Assembly (NCBI RefSeq): GCF_012489685.1 | Contig: NC_080042.1 | Coordinates: 55,356,066 to 55,420,065, forward strand | Length of the DNA stretch: 64,000 nt | Origin: Lotus japonicus | Lineage: Eukaryota > Streptophyta > Magnoliopsida > Fabales > Fabaceae | Direction of reading: 5' to 3' | Part shown: positions 35,821 to 47,856 of the stretch, one piece after another | How the letters are laid out: every line of letters starts with the position of its first letter | Numbering within the stretch: position 1 is the stretch's first letter | Notes under the pieces: model-generated | The model's database searches: none | What the model was told of the DNA's origin: nothing | What the model saw: the letters and a program-made list of their open reading frames with translations, nothing else | Made by a program: the position numbers and the translations under genes

Positions 35821-36562
35821 GTTGAATAGTTTAGCAAGGCTATAACAAAATGGCATAGGAGTTCTTGGAAAATAATTTTAAAATTTCTTTAAATTATTTT
35901 TCAAATCTTATCCAATATAGCTTTTGTTTGAAAGTAACATATCCACTTAATTAGCATTCTTTGTGTGCAATCACCCTCCTCTCTCTCTCTCTCTGTCTCT
36001 CTATTCTCCTGCCTACAACTCATTTCCTTCTTCTAGCTTCTCATACCTTATTTCAAGTAGTGCCTTGATTTCTTTAAGGCATTTGATTCAAATTAGCCTA
36101 ATTGAACCAACCAAAACACATAAAGAATAAAATTAAAAACAGACACATAAGTAGCTTCAAACCAATACATTAATCTTATGAATCAAATGCTAGACATAAA
36201 GAACTTTTAACTAAAAGGATTCATTCTCCTACCTCAGAAATTAAAAGCATTAAGCCACATGTTTTTCCTTCCCAAACCATATCTCGAGCCTTTAATGTAC
36301 TTGAACAATTCTTCTCTAATTTTTTTTTTTGAAATCTCCTGCATTCTTCATTCCTTAGCATAGTCTGAGAAAACAAATCATAATATGTCTTAGATCAAGA
36401 AAATCATTTCAACCTACAATATTATATCAAGAAACTAATTTTGGAGCAACACGCGTAGGTAGATTGGCGGAACCATCACCTATAACACGAGTCAAAATAA
36501 GATTAGACATAAACAAAACTATGCAAAGAAGGAATTAAAAGAGGAAAAGGGAGAATGCTCAC

Positions 36563-36629
36563 CACTTTTTCCGGCCAACTCTCCAATTGAGTCATGGAAC
36601 GTGACAAAGAGGGGAGTCGAAGCCATCAT
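36563..36629 (-). CDS. Captured exon in Helitron (MMASTPLF)
   Basis: ATG at 36629 (or 36626) followed by 22 codons, MMASTPLFVTFHDSIGELAG, ending AAAAGTG|GTGAGC. Good donor, GC-richer than its surroundings. Source protein not recognised. Confidence 0.4.
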
Positions 36630-37174
36630 TATTAATTTAGTAAGGAGTAGTAGTAAATCTTCTTTCAAAATATAATTTATTTAAATCTTAGATAATTAGG
36701 GAAAATCTTTTAAAATTCAGGTTTCAAGATAAAATAGCACAACATAAGAGAGGCTATCTAACAAATTGACAATAAAAACAAAACAAAATCTTTAAAAAAT
36801 ATTTAATAAAAATACGATAAAAATTCGGATTTTTTTTAGAGTATTAATTAATTTTAGATAAAAATAAACAACCTAAATCCTAATTGATTTATACTCTAAA
36901 AATAACTCTAAAATAGAATAAAATATTTCCTGTAGAATCACATACAAAGGAGAATCAGAAAACATAAAAAACAAATTAAAATATTGCAAAATTCCATATA
37001 GAATATAAAATGGACTCACCATCCATGGCTTCCAAAGAATCTCTTTTGGTGGAATATCTATAAAAAAAACCTGAAGAAAACAATTTGAAAACCTAAAGTA
37101 AAATAAAATTGAAAAAAACCATAACATATTATGCAAACAAAGGAATAAAATAATTTGAAACCTCCATCTGCAAC

Positions 37175-37324
37175 CTTCCCAATCAGTCCAAGGCAGCAAA
37201 TCGGAGGGATGCGATTGCAAGTCGATGACAAAGTGGTTCCGTTGAGAGATGAGACGATTTTGTGGGGGTGGTTCCGTTCAGTGGAGAGATGAGATGAAAA
37301 TTGCATGGAGGAGATGAATTCCAT
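37175..37324 (-). CDS. Captured exon in Helitron (MEFISSMQ)
   Basis: Fifty codons from ATG at 37324, starting MEFISSMQFSSHLSTERNHP and ending in CCLGLIGK before GTTGCA, a weak donor. Inside it, a phrase of the type CGGAACCAC...TTCATC repeats (37240-37320). A small possible exon, DIPPKEILWKPWM with a GTGAGT donor, follows at about 37024-37063. Source not recognised. Confidence 0.4.
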
Positions 37325-37430
37325 GGAGGAGATAGTGGAGGTAGGCAGGGTTTTAAGAGGGTTTTTGCTGATGGGATGTATTATTGATTTAAATCACTTA
37401 TCACAGATTTTATATTAAGATAAAATCATG

Positions 37431-38641
37431 AAATAAACAACATAAATCCTAATCAAATCTAAAATTAAAAAATGTACCAGATAAATATAGATAAAAACTA
37501 TCAAAATTTAGCAAATCACAATAAAAACTCATAAAATCATGAATTAAATAAAAATCCGAAAATTCAATAAAAATACCATAAAAAAATAAATAATAATATA
37601 AATTAAGATAAAATACAGAAATAAACAACATAAATCCTAATCAAATCTAAAATTTAAAAATGTACTAAATAAAAATAGATAAAAACTATCAAAATCTAAC
37701 AAATCACAATAAAAACTCATAAAATTCGGAATTAATTAAAAATCCGAAAATTCAATAAAAATACCATAAAAATTAATTAATACTCTAAAAATAAATCAAA
37801 AATAAATTAAAATAAAATCAAGAAATAAAAAACCTAAATCCTAATCAAATCAAAAATTTAAAAATGTATTTTTTTATTAAGGAGAAATAAGGTAAGGAAA
37901 AATCAGGGCACATGTGGCAAGTGGGGCCAAGGAGAAAGAGCTTACATGTAAAATATTAGGTGAGAATTAATCTGGGAGCGACACGTCACTAACTTGGCAT
38001 GTGAGAGCGACACGTCATGCTAGAAGTTGTTCTTTTCTAATATATATAAAATTTAAAAATGTTCTAAATAAATATAGATAAAAACTACCAAAATCTTGCA
38101 AATCACAATAAAAACTCATAAAATCCGAAATTAATTAAAAATCCGAAAATTCAATAAAAATACCATAAATAATAATTAATACTCTAAAAATAAATAATAA
38201 TATAAATTAAGATAAAATACAAAAATAAACAACATAAACCCTAATCAAATCTAAAATTTAAAAATGTACTAAATAAAAATAGATAAAAACTATCAAAATC
38301 TAGCAAATCACAATAAAAACTCATAAAATCCGGAATTAATTAAAAATCCGAAAATTCAATAAAAATATCATAAAAATTAATTAATACTCTAAAAATAAAT
38401 TAAGATAAAATCAGGAAATAAAAAACCTAAATCCTAATCAAATCTAAAATTTAAAAATGTATTTTTTTATTAAGGAGAAATAAGGTAAGTAAAAATCAGG
38501 GCACATGTGGCAAGTGGGGCCAAGGAGAAAGAGCTTACATGTAAAATATTATGTGAGAATTAATCTGGGAGCGACACGTCACTAACTTGGCCTGTGAGAG
38601 CGACACGTCATGCTAGAAGTTGTTCTTTTCTAATATATATA
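37431..38641. repeat. Higher-order AT-rich repeat containing a duplicated Helitron tip
   Basis: A ~190-base unit (AAACAACATAAATCCTAATC, AAAAACTCATAAAATC, TCCGAAAATTCAATAAAAAT) occurs about six times. It is arranged in two superunits of ~595 bases: each ends with GAGCTTACATGTAAAATATT, GAGCGACACGTCA and the Helitron 5' tip CTAATATATATA (about 38041 and 38641). So the 5' end of the element, with its repeat, has been duplicated in tandem. Confidence 0.8.
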
Positions 38642-38833
38642 GATATTGATATTCATCATCTATGAAAGCATGATAACATGTTTGTTGCTAGTACCAATAA
38701 GATCGGTGTCCTTTTATATAGAAAAATATATTAATGAGAAGGAAAGTAAAAGTTGGACGTTATCCTCAAAAACGAAAGAACATGAAAAAAAGATTAAAAT
38801 CAAGAAGAATACAGAAAGGTGGTAGTACCATTT

Positions 38834-39174
38834 TGTAGGGGATTCAAGCACCTTGATTGCATGAAGTAGTAGAGCGAGAAATCACAGATAAAGCACACAA
38901 CATCTTTGGTCACGCAGTTCGGGCAAATTACCTACCTCTGCGACTATATAGTAGTTATAGCTCCTTTGTATTACTTGTGGCATGAAGCATGTGGTACCAA
39001 GTACAACTTTTAGGGTTACAGAGTTTACATATTTATAGGATACTACTAACCCTAGAAAAACATCATAAAATCTTCTTAAACCCATACACAGATTTAACCC
39101 AAAATAAAACAGAAACAAATCTGAAACAAATTTTTCTGATTTTTTCTCTTTTTTAATGAGCCAAAAACCCAACA
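38834..39174 (-). mobile_element. Solo LTR, copia-like, 341 bp
   Basis: TGTAGGGGATTC...AACCCAACA flanked by the perfect 5-base duplication CATTT (38829-38833, 39175-39179). On the minus strand it starts TGTTGGGTTTTTGGC, has a TATAAATA box near 39033-39040 and a GAGGTAGGTAATTTGCCCGAAC motif of a kind common in copia leaders. No internal region, so formed by LTR-LTR recombination. The 104-codon minus frame here (38882-39196) is fortuitous. Confidence 0.8.
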
Positions 39175-40260
39175 CATTTAATATCAGATTGGCCACTCCC
39201 TAGAACAAACCATCAGGAGAATGGTTAATTGTTTCTTCTTTAAGGTGCATACTTACTTGTATTGTATTAGGGACAGTGATGGTGAGAGTAATTTAGGTGC
39301 AAAGGGATGTTCCTCAATGCATTTGTTCCTCAATTTTGATCACACAGATCAACCACCTAGGTGGGTGAAATCAAAAAACGTAAATTGATTAACTTGGAAA
39401 ACAATGAAGCAACTTGGAACCTTGGACAGCAGTAGCACAATATGCACATTGATTACTTTGCTTGACTAAACCAATAAGTGGAATTTATATATAGGAAGCA
39501 GCCATATAAGGAGTGATGTCAAACAAACAAGAAAAATGAGTCAAAATTTGGTTCAAAATATGGTTTTTTAAAGCTAAAATCATAATTTTTAAGGTTAAAA
39601 CTTGTTTTTATCTATTATGCGGGCCAGCCCATGAACCCGCCACTACGCGGGGCGGGCTAAGCTTTTCCAACCCGCATCCCATGCGGGGTAGCCCACCCCG
39701 CTTTAGGCGGGCTGAGTGCGGGGCGGGTTGAAAAAGAAAATTCCATACACATGAAAGAGCTTGAAACAATCAATTCCGAGCTAGACTAAATCGAACTTCA
39801 CATTGAGGGTATCAATTTTTAATCGCCAGCATTCCCACTTGGGAACGAACAATATACTTACTACCCTTTAAAAGATCACTGAACGAAGTGGACTGTGAAC
39901 CAGTGTCACCATCTACAAAGTTACTGTTATGTTCTTAACGAAGATAAGAATTTTAAGACACAAAAATGAATAAGCCTAGACGTACATTTGCATAAATGTC
40001 AGCTGATTTGTAGTAGAAGATCAACTAGAGTGCGGCTCTGCAGAGACAGGTTCACTGCGAGCTGGTTGGCCAATACTGCGGAGCTCCTAGCGGCATGGGG
40101 GATTCCTCCCAACGTTTTTAGACAGCATGACCGCAGAGCTAGCTCCTAGTGGCATGAGTCGAAAAGGGGGTCCTGTCAGGGTGGTGGCCGGAAAGTGCCA
40201 ATAACACTTTTGAAAAGTGTCTACTAATTGTTTCATCATACCTAACAAATTGTCTTTTTA
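39175..40260. other. Intergenic DNA with GC-rich fold-back scrap
   Basis: 39617-39733 is GC-rich (GCGGGCCAGCCCATGAACCC ... GGGGCGGGTTG), resembling the ends of hAT-type elements and similar to 54103-54213. 40030-40200 is a second GC-rich island with a repeated GAGCTCCTAGCGGCATG / GAGCTAGCTCCTAGTGGCATG phrase. No coding sequence recognised. Confidence 0.4.
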
Positions 40261-40593
40261 TCATTCTATTCTTAACATGATGTGCCAATATATGTAAAAA
40301 ATATGACGACTAACTCTACAACACCCATATTTTTTTGTAGGAAGTAAACCACCTACTATTTTCAACATTGTGCATAGCTTATGGAATGCAGCTCTATCCA
40401 TTCTAATATTTTCATCACAGGCTAAGTCACTAATGAAAATAATTCTATGAAAATGCACTTCTCTAATTAAACTTATTTCGTGACAGTCCCATGATAACCT
40501 TTTTCGCTTTCTCAAACGCCTACTTAGGATAATGTAGCACAAAATCATAGTCATCAAAGTAAAATGATTCAACATCTTCATATATAAAATCAC
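40261..40593 (-). pseudogene. PIF/Harbinger transposase N-terminal fragment
   Basis: An open frame of 110 residues. Its second half reads FISDLACDENIRMDRAAFHK, then LCTMLKIVGGLLPTKKYG and [14 protein letters not shown]. This is the conserved N-terminal domain of plant PIF/Harbinger (HARBI1-like) nucleases: S-D--C---IRMDR--F--LC-ML---GGL--TK----E-V--FL-I--H--KNR. The DDE catalytic domain is missing, and the usual E-V-A-FLH is altered. A dead remnant; the first ~40 residues are probably not part of the original protein. Confidence 0.7.
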
Positions 40594-43251
40594 TGGCCAC
40601 GAGCCTCTTCTTTCTTTGACGTTGACTCATCTATTATGTCATTATCAAAATGAAGTTATTTTTCATTGATGTGCATATTATTGGCACTAAATAAATAGGC
40701 TAATTAAACAAGACATGTGTTGTGATTTGTTGCTGGTTTATATATATTTATAGACTAATTGTACTACATTGTTGCACGCTGCACTAGTGATCTGATCTAT
40801 GCTAGAGTATATGGCTTTCCCTAAACCATTTATTTGTCCATCAACACAGGCATAACTACCTAATGTTAGTGTGGTTGGGTTATAGTGTTTCCACCATGAA
40901 GGGTCTAGTTTTTGCCTTGGCCATGGAGGTGGTTAATTTGGGCTAGTTGCTGGTATAGTATAGGAAGGTTTCACAATCTATGATGGCTTTAACTCTATTA
41001 TTTAGATTGTTCTTTTAGCTATTCCTCTCTGTGTGTCTTCAAATTTTATTCCTTTTCTATCTTTCCTTTCTTCTCTATATCTTTATTCTTCTTGTAATGG
41101 GTTGGGGTACTCCATGTGCATAGAACAAACACATTTCTGCAAGAATCTCATTCTAAGTGGGAAAAACCGAGCATTTTAATAATTTTAAAATCACTAGAGC
41201 CATTTTTACACTAGTAAGAAAACCATTATAAATCATGAAATTTTCTACTAATTCAAGTGTCTATCTACAAGCAACTTAACTTTCTATGTTCACTAAATAT
41301 TTGTTGTAAACAAGTTGAAAATATGATCAAAACACTCCTTTTATGGTTCTCTTTGTTTACTACTTACATTCTTTTCTACCTTCTATATTTTTTTAATCAT
41401 TAACAATTTATTTCGGGGGATGCAGCCATGTGTGGTATGATCATGGAATCAAGCAAACTGAACATCAAAGAACAAACCTGAAAGATTAGCTACCCAATCC
41501 ATGGTAAAAGATCCTAACAAATTCAGAGGCAAACTGATTCCCTCATGTTTAAGAAGAAATCCACTTAACTACCCACCACCAATATCAATTTCTCAACATA
41601 AATTCACACTAACACACTACACACTTTTAGATATTCCGATTTTAGGAGACACACACTGTCACTAGTGGCTGAGCTTGACAACAACACATGGAAGGGCCAA
41701 AATATCAAAGAAGTTTTTTAAACACAAGTTCCTAACCTTTAAATAAGAAAGTCAGTTTGTAGTATGTTTAGTAGTGCTCAAGAGTGACAGGAGAGTAACC
41801 CTACTATATTGAATGTAGGATCGGAATGCAAAATGAATAAGGAAAAAAGAAAAAAGTCATTAAACAAACGCCAACTTTTTATTTCAAGGACTAATTTAAT
41901 CATTCACTTAAGAATAATGATACACTACCACACTTTAACAATGTTAATTTACACACTTAAAATAACAACTCACTCCAAGACTCACTAAGCTCGTAGGACT
42001 TTTTCTTTCTTTCTCTGAACCTGTATTTCTTTCACACAAGTATATCATAATAGCTTACATGAAATCTATTTATACCATTACTAAGTTGGTTACTTACTTC
42101 TACACTGATAACATCATCATATTGATCTCTAGACTGTTCAAAACAAATTTACTAGATTATTCTACTGATAGCAGCACCATGTACATAAACCTATTCTAGA
42201 AATCTTAGTTGTTAAGTTTCTTACCAATAGATACGGATTAAATACTTCTAGGCTTCTAATTGTTTCACAGTTTGCCATGTTTAGTATCCAACGAATAGAA
42301 ACAACCTCCTTAGTCATTGTTCAAATTAGTCCAAGACACAAGATTTATTTAAGGAAAGTATATACTATTAATATTTTCTTTAAAAAATGGGAGGACCGAG
42401 GCCACCTGCTGTTTATATGATGCTCCGCCTCTACACCTATCATTATAAACCCTCCCTCAACCAAAAATCACCGCTCAAACAAAAACAGGGTGTCATGAAT
42501 TAATCAATAACGTGCCAGAGAAATCGTCATATTAAAAAACATGAGAAAAAGGGAAATTGGAAAGGGAGAAAAAGCATGAACATATGAGAAGAAAAATTAA
42601 ATTCAATACAAAAATTCACTCAATTGTACATGCATATACAAATCCATACCTCTGGGGGGAATCAATTGTTTTTGACAATGAAATATAGGGTAACGAATGT
42701 TGTGTATATCAGAAATTTGTCAAAAAAAACATAGAGGAACAAAGTTAAAATATAGAAAATGACAAAGTAAAAGGGAATGAAGGAGAAGAAGAATCCTAAC
42801 TGTGAGCAGCTGCAAATGGAGCTAAGCACACACACGAAGAAGAAGATGTAAATTGCAACGTATAAATGGTGCCAAAGTGGATGCAACAGATTCTGCAACA
42901 ATAAGCAACACCAGATGAAGTTGAAATTGAGGGGACATGCGTTAATAGAAGGGACAGATCAGGAATTTCACTCATAAATTTGTTCACCCACGTTAACAGC
43001 TTTCCCATAAATCTTGTATACCCACCCACGAAGCTAGGAATGCAAAGCTGCTGAAATGTGAGAAAATATTTTCCCTAGAAATATCTCATGCTCGGTTATC
43101 TTTCGAGTGCTAGTCATCAAAAGAGTTCATAAAAGTGTTGGCACTAAGGGTTAGCTCTTTACTTTGCATTTCTTTCTCAAACATCCCTTAGGGCTTTGAA
43201 TTATGCTTTGACTTTCCTTTTTCCCCTTCTCCGTTTACTTTACGGGGATTT
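40594..43251. other. Intergenic DNA, no supported gene
   Basis: AT-rich with little structure. On the minus strand 42790-43030 is GC-richer and carries two overlapping frames (79 and 77 codons) with Ser/Cys-rich sequence and an acceptor-like CACAG; it may be a leader exon, but I recognise nothing. Confidence 0.4.
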
Positions 43252-44141
43252 GGGGTTGTCTAAATGACCCATACTAAAATTTGGGTTTAGTAACCCATGG
43301 TCTAGATGGATCAATCACATTTAAGATAAATTGATTGATTTTTTATATATTTTATTTATTAATTTATTTATGGTTAAATATGTTTTTGTCCCTACTTTAT
43401 ATTCATGAATCTAAAATGGTACTTGAAAAAAAAAAATGCAAAGGCTTTAGTACTTGAAATTTTATTTGATCCAAAATGGTTTCAAGTGGATTTTTCACAT
43501 CTATTTCATCAATCCCTCCAAAAAAATTCCATCAAATTAAATCCTTCTCCTTTCATAATTATTTCAAAACCTAGAAATTCATATCTTCATTCCAAAACTC
43601 AAAAATTCATCTTAGAAACCCTTCTATCTTGAAAACCTAGGAATATTTTCTTCATTTTCTTCATCCTCCTTCCTCTTCCATCAAACCATGTACCACTAGC
43701 ATAGCTATCATACCGCTGCCACTTTACATAATGATACTCCCTCAATAGTCTTCTCATTTTTTTTTCGATGCAATAAAAAGTGAAGTAAAACAATTCATTA
43801 TTTAAAAACACCTATTAAACCATTCCGATTTCTACAGTGAATTAAAAGAGGGAGAAATCATTTTTCCAGCAAATCAATTATTAAGAGTTTTTTTATCATC
43901 AAAAGTATATATGTATATAATAAATATGGAGTATTAATTCAAGGACTAAAGCCTTTGCATTTTTTTTTCAGCTACCAATTTAGATTCATGTGTATAAGTT
44001 AGGGGCAAGAACATATTTAATCATAAATAAATTAATAAATAAAATATAAAAAATTCAACCAATTTATTTTAAATATGATTGGTCCACCTAGATCATGGGT
44101 TATTTAACCCAAATTTTAGCATGGGTCATTTAGACAACCCC
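43252..44141. mobile_element. Fold-back element with ~200-bp inverted arms
   Basis: The ends are GGGGTTGTCTAAATGACCCA and its complement (up to 44141), and the similarity of the arms runs inward ~200 bases (TTGGGTTTAGTAACCCATGG, TTTATTAATTTATTTATGGT, GCAAAGGCTTTAGT). The ~500-base centre has no convincing gene. Long arms suggest a Mutator-type non-autonomous element, but I could not find a clean 9-base duplication. Confidence 0.75.
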
Positions 44142-44527
44142 TTAATTTACTGTTTTTTGTTATATTATGTTTCATCTCTTTCAATATTCTTCCTTCTCAT
44201 GCCCTTGTTTTTTCTTTTTTCTACTTTTTTTCATGCCTTGTTTCTTTTGTTTTATTCGACAAGCCCTATTTTCTATTTTTGTTCTTTTGAATACTCTACT
44301 CTCTCTTATAAAACTTAAAATCAACTTTCTTTTCTATTTTTCTGTTCATTCCTCTTTTTGATCTTTTGATTTCTATGTTCTTTTTACTGTTTTTCAGTTT
44401 TTCTTCCTTTTGTTTCTCTTCTAACTCTTTTGTTGTTGACTTGTTTTGTTCTCATTTAAAATTACACATTCTCTGTTTTAACTTAATGGCTAATTTATAA
44501 AAAAGTTATAGTGACAAACTGGTCATT
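44142..44527. other. Pyrimidine-rich spacer
   Basis: T/C-rich DNA. The frames across 44079-44361 are Phe/Leu/Ser-rich by composition and are not taken as genes. Confidence 0.5.
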
Positions 44528-44599
44528 ATGTTTGGATCACTGGCATTTTTTTTTAATTTATTTGTAAAATGTCTATCGAACAATCATTTAGTTCAACTA

Positions 44600-45310
44600 C
44601 TCCATTGGATGATGGCTAAGTTAGAGAGCATAATTTGCCGTAAAATATTATACGAAAAACCGAAAGTTATTTGTATACATTGTGGAGCAAAACTCTTAGG
44701 TGATCGAAAGCAAGGAACAACACACTTGTGTAATCACTTGCAAAGGTGCATAGAATAATAAAATAAAGATTTAAAGCAAAAAAAAATGAGAAAAAGAGGA
44801 GTTATAACGCTTCTTATGTGCTTCACCAATAAAACGCAAGACATGTTCTTGCTAATGTGATTGTTGCCCATGAACACCCATTTTCTGTGGTTGACCATCA
44901 CTTCTTCAAAAAAAATTGTTTGGCAAAAACAAGGGCTATATGGTCGTCACAACTCACTCCATTGTTGACTCATGGGTTCTACCGTCGGCTTGTAAGGTAA
45001 TACCTCAAAATATGTTGTTGTTAATGATTTATATTCATATTAGGTTCATTCATGTTCGTGCTCCTCGTAATGGAAAAGCTTTTGGTCATGTTTTGCTTCA
45101 ATGCTTGATGGATTGGAATTTAGATAGTAAGTTGTTCCCTTTGACCCATGATAATTGTTTTGGAAATGATAAGATGATTGATTATATTTTATGATATTTA
45201 TTGGGTAGTTGGATTTTTCACTTGCGTTGTGCTTATATCTTAAATCTAGTTGTGAAAGTGTCTATAATTTTTTGTGCCATTGAAAATGCTAGAGATGGTG
45301 TTAGAAAACC
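44600..45310 (+). pseudogene. hAT transposase remnant: BED finger and start of the catalytic region
   Basis: 44609-44758 reads MMAKLESIICRKILYEKPKV, then a BED zinc finger (CIHCGAKLLGDRKQGTTHL followed by CNHLQRC). After stops, 44916-45194 carries a diverged hAT core (YMVVTTHSIVDSWVL, then LLQCLMDWNLDSKLFPLTHD and NCFGNDKMID), and 45200-45300 continues with the L-R-C-A-I-L-N-L-V-type segment (DFSLALCLYLKSSCES by eye is disrupted). Several stops and indels make it inactive. Resembles plant RICESLEEPER/DAYSLEEPER-type hAT proteins. The catalytic C-terminus is missing apart from a scrap at 47676-47815. Confidence 0.7.
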
Positions 45311-46224
45311 GAAGCAATGAAAAATCGGCCAACCGGGTGAAAACCGGTGGTTTTCCAATTCAACGGTTTGTGAGCTAGCTTGAGAAATGACGTCGTTGTT
45401 CTTCAAAAGTTCTCTTCCTGCAACTTAAGAAAGCAAAGATGACACGTAGTTGATAGAAGAAAAGTCCAGAGAAGCATCAAAGTATTCAGATTTGCACCTT
45501 GATATTGCACGAACTCCATCTTCCCGGTATCTATGAAGGAAACGTTTGAGAGGAGATTGCTTTTTTTTTTAATTTTTTCAAAGTGGCTACTTAACTAGAT
45601 GGATGATAAACGTGAAGGCTGATGGGGGGCATTTTAGTGTACTAGGGTTTCTTGGTGGGCTGATTATTTTGGGCTTTAATTTTTATTAACAATGAAGCTA
45701 AACTTGAGAATAAGTTTGGGCATGTAGAAATAAATATCACGAAAAATACATAGCCAAGCCACTCAGCGTAACTCGGACATCTCGCTTGCTCGTATTAGTA
45801 GAGATTGCAATCGTTCAGCGGATTGGCTAGTTAGGAAGGGAGCTTCCTCACCAAGTTCTCCACTCGGGAGCTGGAGATCCTCATCATGAAGGATCGCTTA
45901 GTTGTTCCTTAGTCGTTTGTTATTCTGTTAATTTTCTGATGTAACAAAAAAAAGTCAAACCACCACTTTATATTAATTACTAAGACAATATTTTTAAGTA
46001 GTGCTAGTAGTTATTTTCAACAAAAAAAAAATTAGTGCTAGTAGACTTTTTGTATTTTTTTTTTTTTGATATAAACTTGAGTCATTGTTATTGATCTTAT
46101 ATAATTATTTAAAAAAAAACAATTAATCTCATAAAGTTATATAACACTTTAAGCTTCGAAATCAAGATACAAACAAGTTATTTTGATTCCCGCCCAATGG
46201 CTCGCCAGCTCCCGCCCAATGAGC

Positions 46225-46452
46225 TTTCTCCTCCTACTCCACCTCGCTGATCCACCTCCACCTCGCCGATCCACCTCCCCTCGCCGATCCAACTCCCCTC
46301 CTCCTCCACCTCCCGCCGATCCGGTGGATCTGGTTCCTTCTCCACTCCCGCCGATCCGGTGGCTCCTGTGGCTCCTGCACTTACCGCCGATCCGGTGACT
46401 CCTGCACCTCCCGCCGATCCGGTGGCTCCTCCACCTCCCGCCGATCCGGTGT
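46225..46452 (+). repeat. CCGCCGATCCGGTGGCTCCT minisatellite
   Basis: Seven or so imperfect units of 18-27 bases built on CTCCCGCCGATCCGGTGGCT. The frame over it (46183-46398) would encode Pro/Ser/Arg-rich sequence typical of such repeats; no protein family is implied. Confidence 0.75.
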
Positions 46453-47066
46453 ATTTCTTTTTTTTAAAGAGACATTTTATATTTCTTTTTTAAAATTGAT
46501 TTCTTTTATTTCAATAGACAAATAATTGTATTTGCCGAATATTTTGGTTGTATAATTTGTAGTGATGACATTGTTTTTTATTCAATATTATCCTCTATAT
46601 TATTTTTTTAAATCAAATAAGGTGTCTCACAGTTGAATAAACAAAACCATACAGACCGTAAATTCAAGAGAACAATAAAGTACTGCAGAGTACAAATTAA
46701 TCGCTAAATTGGAAATTGGATTGCAAAATAGAAAAATTAAAAAGACTTGATCCATTCATCAATTCTTCACTAGTATTGTTGTCACTACTAAGATCCTCAC
46801 CACCATCAGTTCTTCATTGTTGTCGCCACAAAATTCTTCACCACCACTATCACAAAGGTCCTCACATCACCACTTTAATTCATTTTCGTAATGACCTCAA
46901 CTGCATCATTAGAAAATAGGATGAACCATGCGAAGATAAATACTAGACCGTGTATGAAATAGTGTGTGGATAACACATTGTCTCCTGCAACATGAAGCAT
47001 ATTTGAAATTTTCACGGTGAAGGAAAATTCACCAGTGATCACGGAGGCCTTTACCAGATGAAGAAA

Positions 47067-47507
47067 TCATGTCCTCAATCTCAGCTCAATACGCTGAACA
47101 ACATTAGCACTGGTTAGGGTGAATAGGTAAAAGACAAGCCTAGGGAAAGCTTTGGTAAGAGCTTCATTTTCTGATTTTGATCCACGTTTTGCGACTTGTA
47201 GCGACGGCGAGAGATAATTCACATTGATGTTATAAAAGTAGGCCACCACAAAGAAATACACGTTGGCCAAAAGATTGTATCCTGGTCTGGAAAATAGCCT
47301 TGAAAAGGCAGCGGACTTGGTCCATATGAAGGCGCACCACAGCAAAAAGAGGACCAACACCAGTGTAACAACGACAATTAGTAGATAGGCTTGTAGCAGT
47401 AGCTTCTTATCACACATCGATTGGAACAAAGGTCCTATGAGTGTGATCATCATGAGGTTCCCAGCTGCTGCAACAAAAAATGTCTTATGTGGGAAGACTA
47501 CCATCAT
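47067..47507 (-). CDS. Hypothetical membrane protein, 146 residues
   Basis: Starts MMVVFPHKTFFVAAAGNLMM. About three hydrophobic segments are visible: residues ~8-28, ~38-60 (LLLQAYLLIVVVTLVLVLFL) and ~80-95 (LLANVYFFVVAYFY), with a last weaker one near 125-135. The C-terminus has TSANVVQRIELRLRT. No family recognised. The frame is open and lies in an inserted segment, so it may be a captured exon or a small lineage-specific gene. Confidence 0.35.
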   Translation of the reverse strand: MMVVFPHKTFFVAAAGNLMMITLIGPLFQSMCDKKLLLQAYLLIVVVTLVLVLFLLWCAFIWTKSAAFSRLFSRPGYNLLANVYFFVVAYFYNINVNYLSPSLQVAKRGSKSENEALTKAFPRLVFYLFTLTSANVVQRIELRLRT

Positions 47508-47675
47508 GATCGAGGATGGCGAGTGTACGTATGTTATACTCTATATTATATATTTCCTTTATAGCGGTAAAACCAGTTGGACCACGATTTAATTACGCTT
47601 GAACTAGTGAACCTTGAACCAGTGCCCTCACCGGTTTGTTCATCGGTCTGGTTTTAATAACCTTGTATAAAACTA

Positions 47676-47815
47676 TACCTAGTGAAGATGAGTGGAAAAT
47701 GGTAAAAGAAAATTGTCTAAAGTTAAAACTATTTATAATGTATTGAAGTTATTTTTTGGTAGTTCGTATCCTACTACAAATGTTATTTTCCCCAAGTTAT
47801 CCTAATACAAAGACT
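47676..47815 (+). pseudogene. hAT transposase scrap, DEWK segment
   Basis: AGTGAAGATGAGTGGAAAATGG reads SEDEWKMVKENCLKLKLF and, after a shift, SGSSYPTT-NV-F-P. This matches the hAT region DEW--V---C-FL--F---T---SGS-YPT-N--FP. It follows the insertion and belongs to the remnant at 44600-45310, with ~50 residues lost between. Confidence 0.6.
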
Positions 47816-47856
47816 ACACATGACCTCTTGCTTACTCACTAGGACCATTCTCTGTT

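Larger units (their letters stand above)
34256..38643 (-). mobile_element. Helitron with captured exons, minus strand, 4.4 kb
   Basis: 3' end: CTAG at 34256-34259 next to TTTTTTACCCGCGCGTTGCACGGGG, almost identical to the 33406 element over the first ~45 bases; the flanking base is A rather than T, probably a later mutation. 5' end: minus TCTATATATATTAGAAAAGAAC with TC at 38642-38643 and a correct A outside. Holds several exon-like pieces and a higher-order AT-rich repeat near its 5' end. No Rep/helicase, so non-autonomous. Confidence 0.65.
45311..47670. mobile_element. Probable insertion in the hAT remnant, DNA-element-like ends
   Basis: The hAT-derived sequence breaks at about 45305 and resumes at about 47676. 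The inserted DNA begins AGAAAACCGAAGCAATG and ends CATCGGTCTGGTTTTAATAA, roughly inverse to each other, with CGGTTT/AACCGG motifs at both ends. No target duplication could be confirmed. It contains a proline-rich minisatellite and a membrane-protein-like frame, so it could be a gene-carrying DNA element. Confidence 0.4.

Noticed and set aside
38882..39196. 104-codon minus frame as a gene
   Set aside because: Lies across a solo LTR with a clean target duplication; TATA box and leader motif fall inside the frame.
44079..44361. Phe/Leu-rich frames suggesting a membrane peptide
   Set aside because: Produced by T/C-rich DNA, overlapping frames equally open, no start context or motif.
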